Shown: positions 62,295 to 64,000 of the stretch, in pieces
Layout of the letters: each line of letters starts with the position of its first letter
How positions within the stretch are numbered: the stretch's first letter is position 1
DNA from: Sulfuricurvum sp.
GTDB lineage: Bacteria > Campylobacterota > Campylobacteria > Campylobacterales > Sulfurimonadaceae
DNA length: 64,000 nt
Reading direction: 5' to 3'
Assembly (NCBI RefSeq): GCF_023229695.1
Contig: NZ_JALNYS010000007.1
Span: 1-64,000, forward strand
Made by a program: the position numbers and the translations under genes
Notes under the pieces: generated by a model
The model's database searches: none
Seen by the model: only the letters and a program-made list of their open reading frames with translations
What the model was told of the DNA's origin: nothing

Positions 62295-63335
62295 ATGAGA
62301 AAACATCATGAACCCCCTTCCACCTCTCCTCTGTTAAAAAAAATCATTTGGATTCTCACTTTTCTCCTTTTTTTGATCGGGACTTTTTTTATTGGTTATT
62401 TTTTTGGATACGAACAAGCGGAAAATGAGCTCATCTCTGAACGCGAAGAGACACGGCAAATGTTTGACCAGATCAAAAAAATTACGACACTCGATGAAGA
62501 ACCTGCAACTCCCCGTGTCAATGCCGATAGTATGCGCCAGGAGCGAGAAATTCGCAGACTTAAACAAGAGCTCCAGAAGGTATTGGCGAAAGAGCGTCCT
62601 GCCGAAGCGTTGAAGCCGCAGCACGAATACGCCCCGAAAGATAAAAAGGCGCTTCCTCCCCCTCCCGCCCCCCGCCCTTTGCGACCCAGCGGTGGGGAAG
62701 GGAAATTGACCATCATTATGGATGATGTCTCGTATGAACGCGACGTCAAAGCGATTGAGTCGGTCGGATTGCCGATTGTGATGTCGTTTCTCCCTCCTAG
62801 CTATTCTCATCCGGATTCTGCCGCGTTGGCGGCAGGCCACAAGGGGTACATGGTTCATCTGCCGCTTGAAGCGGTTTCGTACAGTGCGGAAGAGCCGATA
62901 ACATTACGGGTATCGGATAGCACTGAGACCATTGCGAAGCAAATCGCTTCGATCAAACGTCTCTATCCGAACGTCCACTATATCAATAACCATACAGGAT
63001 CAAAATTTACCGCCGATGCTGCGGCAATGGAGAAGTTGATCAAAGTAATGCGCGATGAAGGGATTATTTTCGTCGATAGCCGTACGATCGGCAGTACCAA
63101 AGTGCCACAGGTGTGTAAAAAATTCGGATTGCGGTATCTGGGACGAGATGTCTTTCTGGACCATCAAGACGGTGTGGAAAATGTGAAACGGCAGATCAAA
63201 GAAGCGGTTGAAAAAGCCAAACAGCACGGATCGGCAATCGCGATCGGGCACCCCCGTCCCGATACGATTGAAGCGTTGAAGCAGTCGCGTGCACTGTTGT
63301 CCGAAGTGAAGCTGGTGGGGATCGGGGAGATATAA
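62295..63335 (+). CDS. Divergent polysaccharide deacetylase family protein (YibQ-like)
   Basis: 346 residues. One membrane anchor (~16-37), a charged coiled-coil and proline-rich linker (~40-135), then a periplasmic NodB-like domain starting L-T-I-I-M-D-D-V-S and containing H-L-P-L-E-A, N-N-H-T-G-S and I-A-I-G-H-P-R-P. This pattern fits the divergent deacetylase (DUF610/YibQ) family, often near cell-wall genes; substrate unknown. The ATG is 61 bp after ilvC. Confidence 0.88.
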   Translation: MRKHHEPPSTSPLLKKIIWILTFLLFLIGTFFIGYFFGYEQAENELISEREETRQMFDQIKKITTLDEEPATPRVNADSMRQEREIRRLKQELQKVLAKERPAEALKPQHEYAPKDKKALPPPPAPRPLRPSGGEGKLTIIMDDVSYERDVKAIESVGLPIVMSFLPPSYSHPDSAALAAGHKGYMVHLPLEAVSYSAEEPITLRVSDSTETIAKQIASIKRLYPNVHYINNHTGSKFTADAAAMEKLIKVMRDEGIIFVDSRTIGSTKVPQVCKKFGLRYLGRDVFLDHQDGVENVKRQIKEAVEKAKQHGSAIAIGHPRPDTIEALKQSRALLSEVKLVGIGEI

Positions 63336-63404
63336 CGGCGTTAAGCAAACGGTTTCCATTCTCAGCCGGTTTGTATTTTGTTCCGTCTTCTACTATCCGG
63401 CACA

Positions 63405-64000
63405 CTATCGCTCCATCGGCACCTCGAACACCAATACTTCGGTATCTTCCGAAGCACTCAGCGTATATTCTTCCGTGTCGGTGATTTGCATCTCGTCGCG
63501 GCGGTCGAGTTCGGTCCCCGCGACAGAGAGTTTCCCCTCGACGACCAGCAGCAGCCGACCGTGATCGGGGCTGAGAGGGGGGAGGGGGAGAGATTCTCCC
63601 GCTTTCAGTCGGGCGATGCGGATTTCGGCGTCCTGATGGATACGGATCGAGTTTTCTCTCCCGTCTCCCGAGACCAGAGTATGCCACCCTTTTTGATCGG
63701 TGATAGTGCGAAAGTCGCGCTGCTCGTAGCGGGGAGGGTATCCGTGGGAGTCGGGAAAGATCCAGATCTGGAACAGTTCGGTATCGGTTTCTCCGGTTGC
63801 GTGTTCGGAGTGGTGGACGCCGGTTCCGGCGCACATGTACTGGATCTCCCCCTCACGGGTGATTCCGTGGTTCCCTTCTGAATCGCGGTGCTCGATGGCC
63901 CCCTTGGTCACGATCGTGATAATCTCCATATCGCGGTGCGGATGCATCCCGAATCCCGTCCCCGCTTTGATTGCATCGTCGTTGATGACCCGCAGGGCAC
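63405..64000 (-). CDS. Pirin family protein, start outside the window
   Basis: At least 198 residues; the frame stays open to the right edge. The first cupin domain has the metal motif G-F-G-M-H-P-H-R-D-M-E and H-S-E; the second is degenerate, as usual. Most like YhhW-type pirins, which can oxidise flavonols in vitro. The Met at 63947 is inside the first cupin, so it is not the real start. Converges with the deacetylase-like gene. Confidence 0.92.
   Translation of the reverse strand, partial: ALRVINDDAIKAGTGFGMHPHRDMEIITIVTKGAIEHRDSEGNHGITREGEIQYMCAGTGVHHSEHATGETDTELFQIWIFPDSHGYPPRYEQRDFRTITDQKGWHTLVSGDGRENSIRIHQDAEIRIARLKAGESLPLPPLSPDHGRLLLVVEGKLSVAGTELDRRDEMQITDTEEYTLSASEDTEVLVFEVPMER

Noticed and set aside
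1..64000. tRNA, rRNA, tmRNA or SRP RNA genes
   Set aside because: The gene-free gaps were read for cloverleaf or conserved RNA motifs and none was convincing.
1..64000. Autonomous insertion sequence or prophage
   Set aside because: No transposase, integrase or phage structural gene is present; only non-coding repeats were found.

Overview
The window is a chromosomal segment of a chemolithotrophic member of the Campylobacterota (Epsilonproteobacteria), most like Sulfuricurvum or Sulfurimonas. I infer this from the combination of genes: a CheV + CheA-REC fusion + CheW operon, an ArsRS-like two-component pair, an rpmH-rnpA-yidD-yidC-jag-mnmE run, rho-murI-dnaX in one operon, and many c-di-GMP and chemotaxis sensors. 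No sequence search was possible, so the genus is an inference.

Layout. 1-6.8 kb (minus strand): a chemoreceptor cut by the window edge, a membrane PAS-GGDEF protein, a small cupin-ywbE-HAD operon whose HAD gene is truncated in a dispersed repeat, a cold-shock protein and a PAS-GGDEF-EAL protein. 6.9-10.8 kb (minus): rho-murI-dnaX behind a perfect sigma-70 promoter. 11-16.4 kb: SUMF1-like protein, YchJ-like protein, NfeD-stomatin pair, rmuC, a RelE/ParE-type toxin-antitoxin pair, pssA. 16.5-32.2 kb (plus): feoAB behind Fur-like boxes, ArsRS-like regulators, surE (frameshifted), a ThiF/TcdA-like enzyme, an EAL-CBS-GGDEF protein, greA-argC-lpxH-like, cheV-cheA-cheW, pepP. 32.4-45.7 kb: a complete type I-B CRISPR-Cas locus, all transcribed leftward. 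It has 37 repeats, cas2, cas1, an inserted AAA ATPase, cas4, cas3, cas5, cas7, cas8b and cas6, preceded by two unrecognised coupled genes. 45.7-64 kb (plus): a repeat cluster, DUF445 protein, clpB, a PhnD-like lipoprotein coupled to a GAF-GGDEF-EAL sensor, a tetraheme cytochrome, the rpmH-to-ruvX cluster, a YfaZ-like outer-membrane protein, ilvC, a YibQ-type deacetylase-like protein and a pirin (partial).

The CRISPR locus is the most unusual region. cas8b carries an in-frame amber codon. An internal Shine-Dalgarno and ATG predict a separate Cas11b small subunit. The effector core (cas8b-7-5-3) is far more AT-rich than the flanking cas6 and adaptation genes, which suggests it was exchanged as a module. 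An ATPase with its own promoter sits between cas4 and cas1. The array contains a two-spacer duplication.

The second unusual layer is a dense set of intergenic, hairpin-rich repeats with terminal inverted repeats (core AACTGATGTTACGCAC) and a shared hairpin-AGCTTCAG motif. Copies flank the CRISPR locus, sit in the feoAB leader, end the HAD gene and separate the arsRS-like genes. Several genes also have a -10 hexamer 6-7 nt before the start codon and no ribosome-binding site, pointing to leaderless mRNAs. GC values are rough eye counts.
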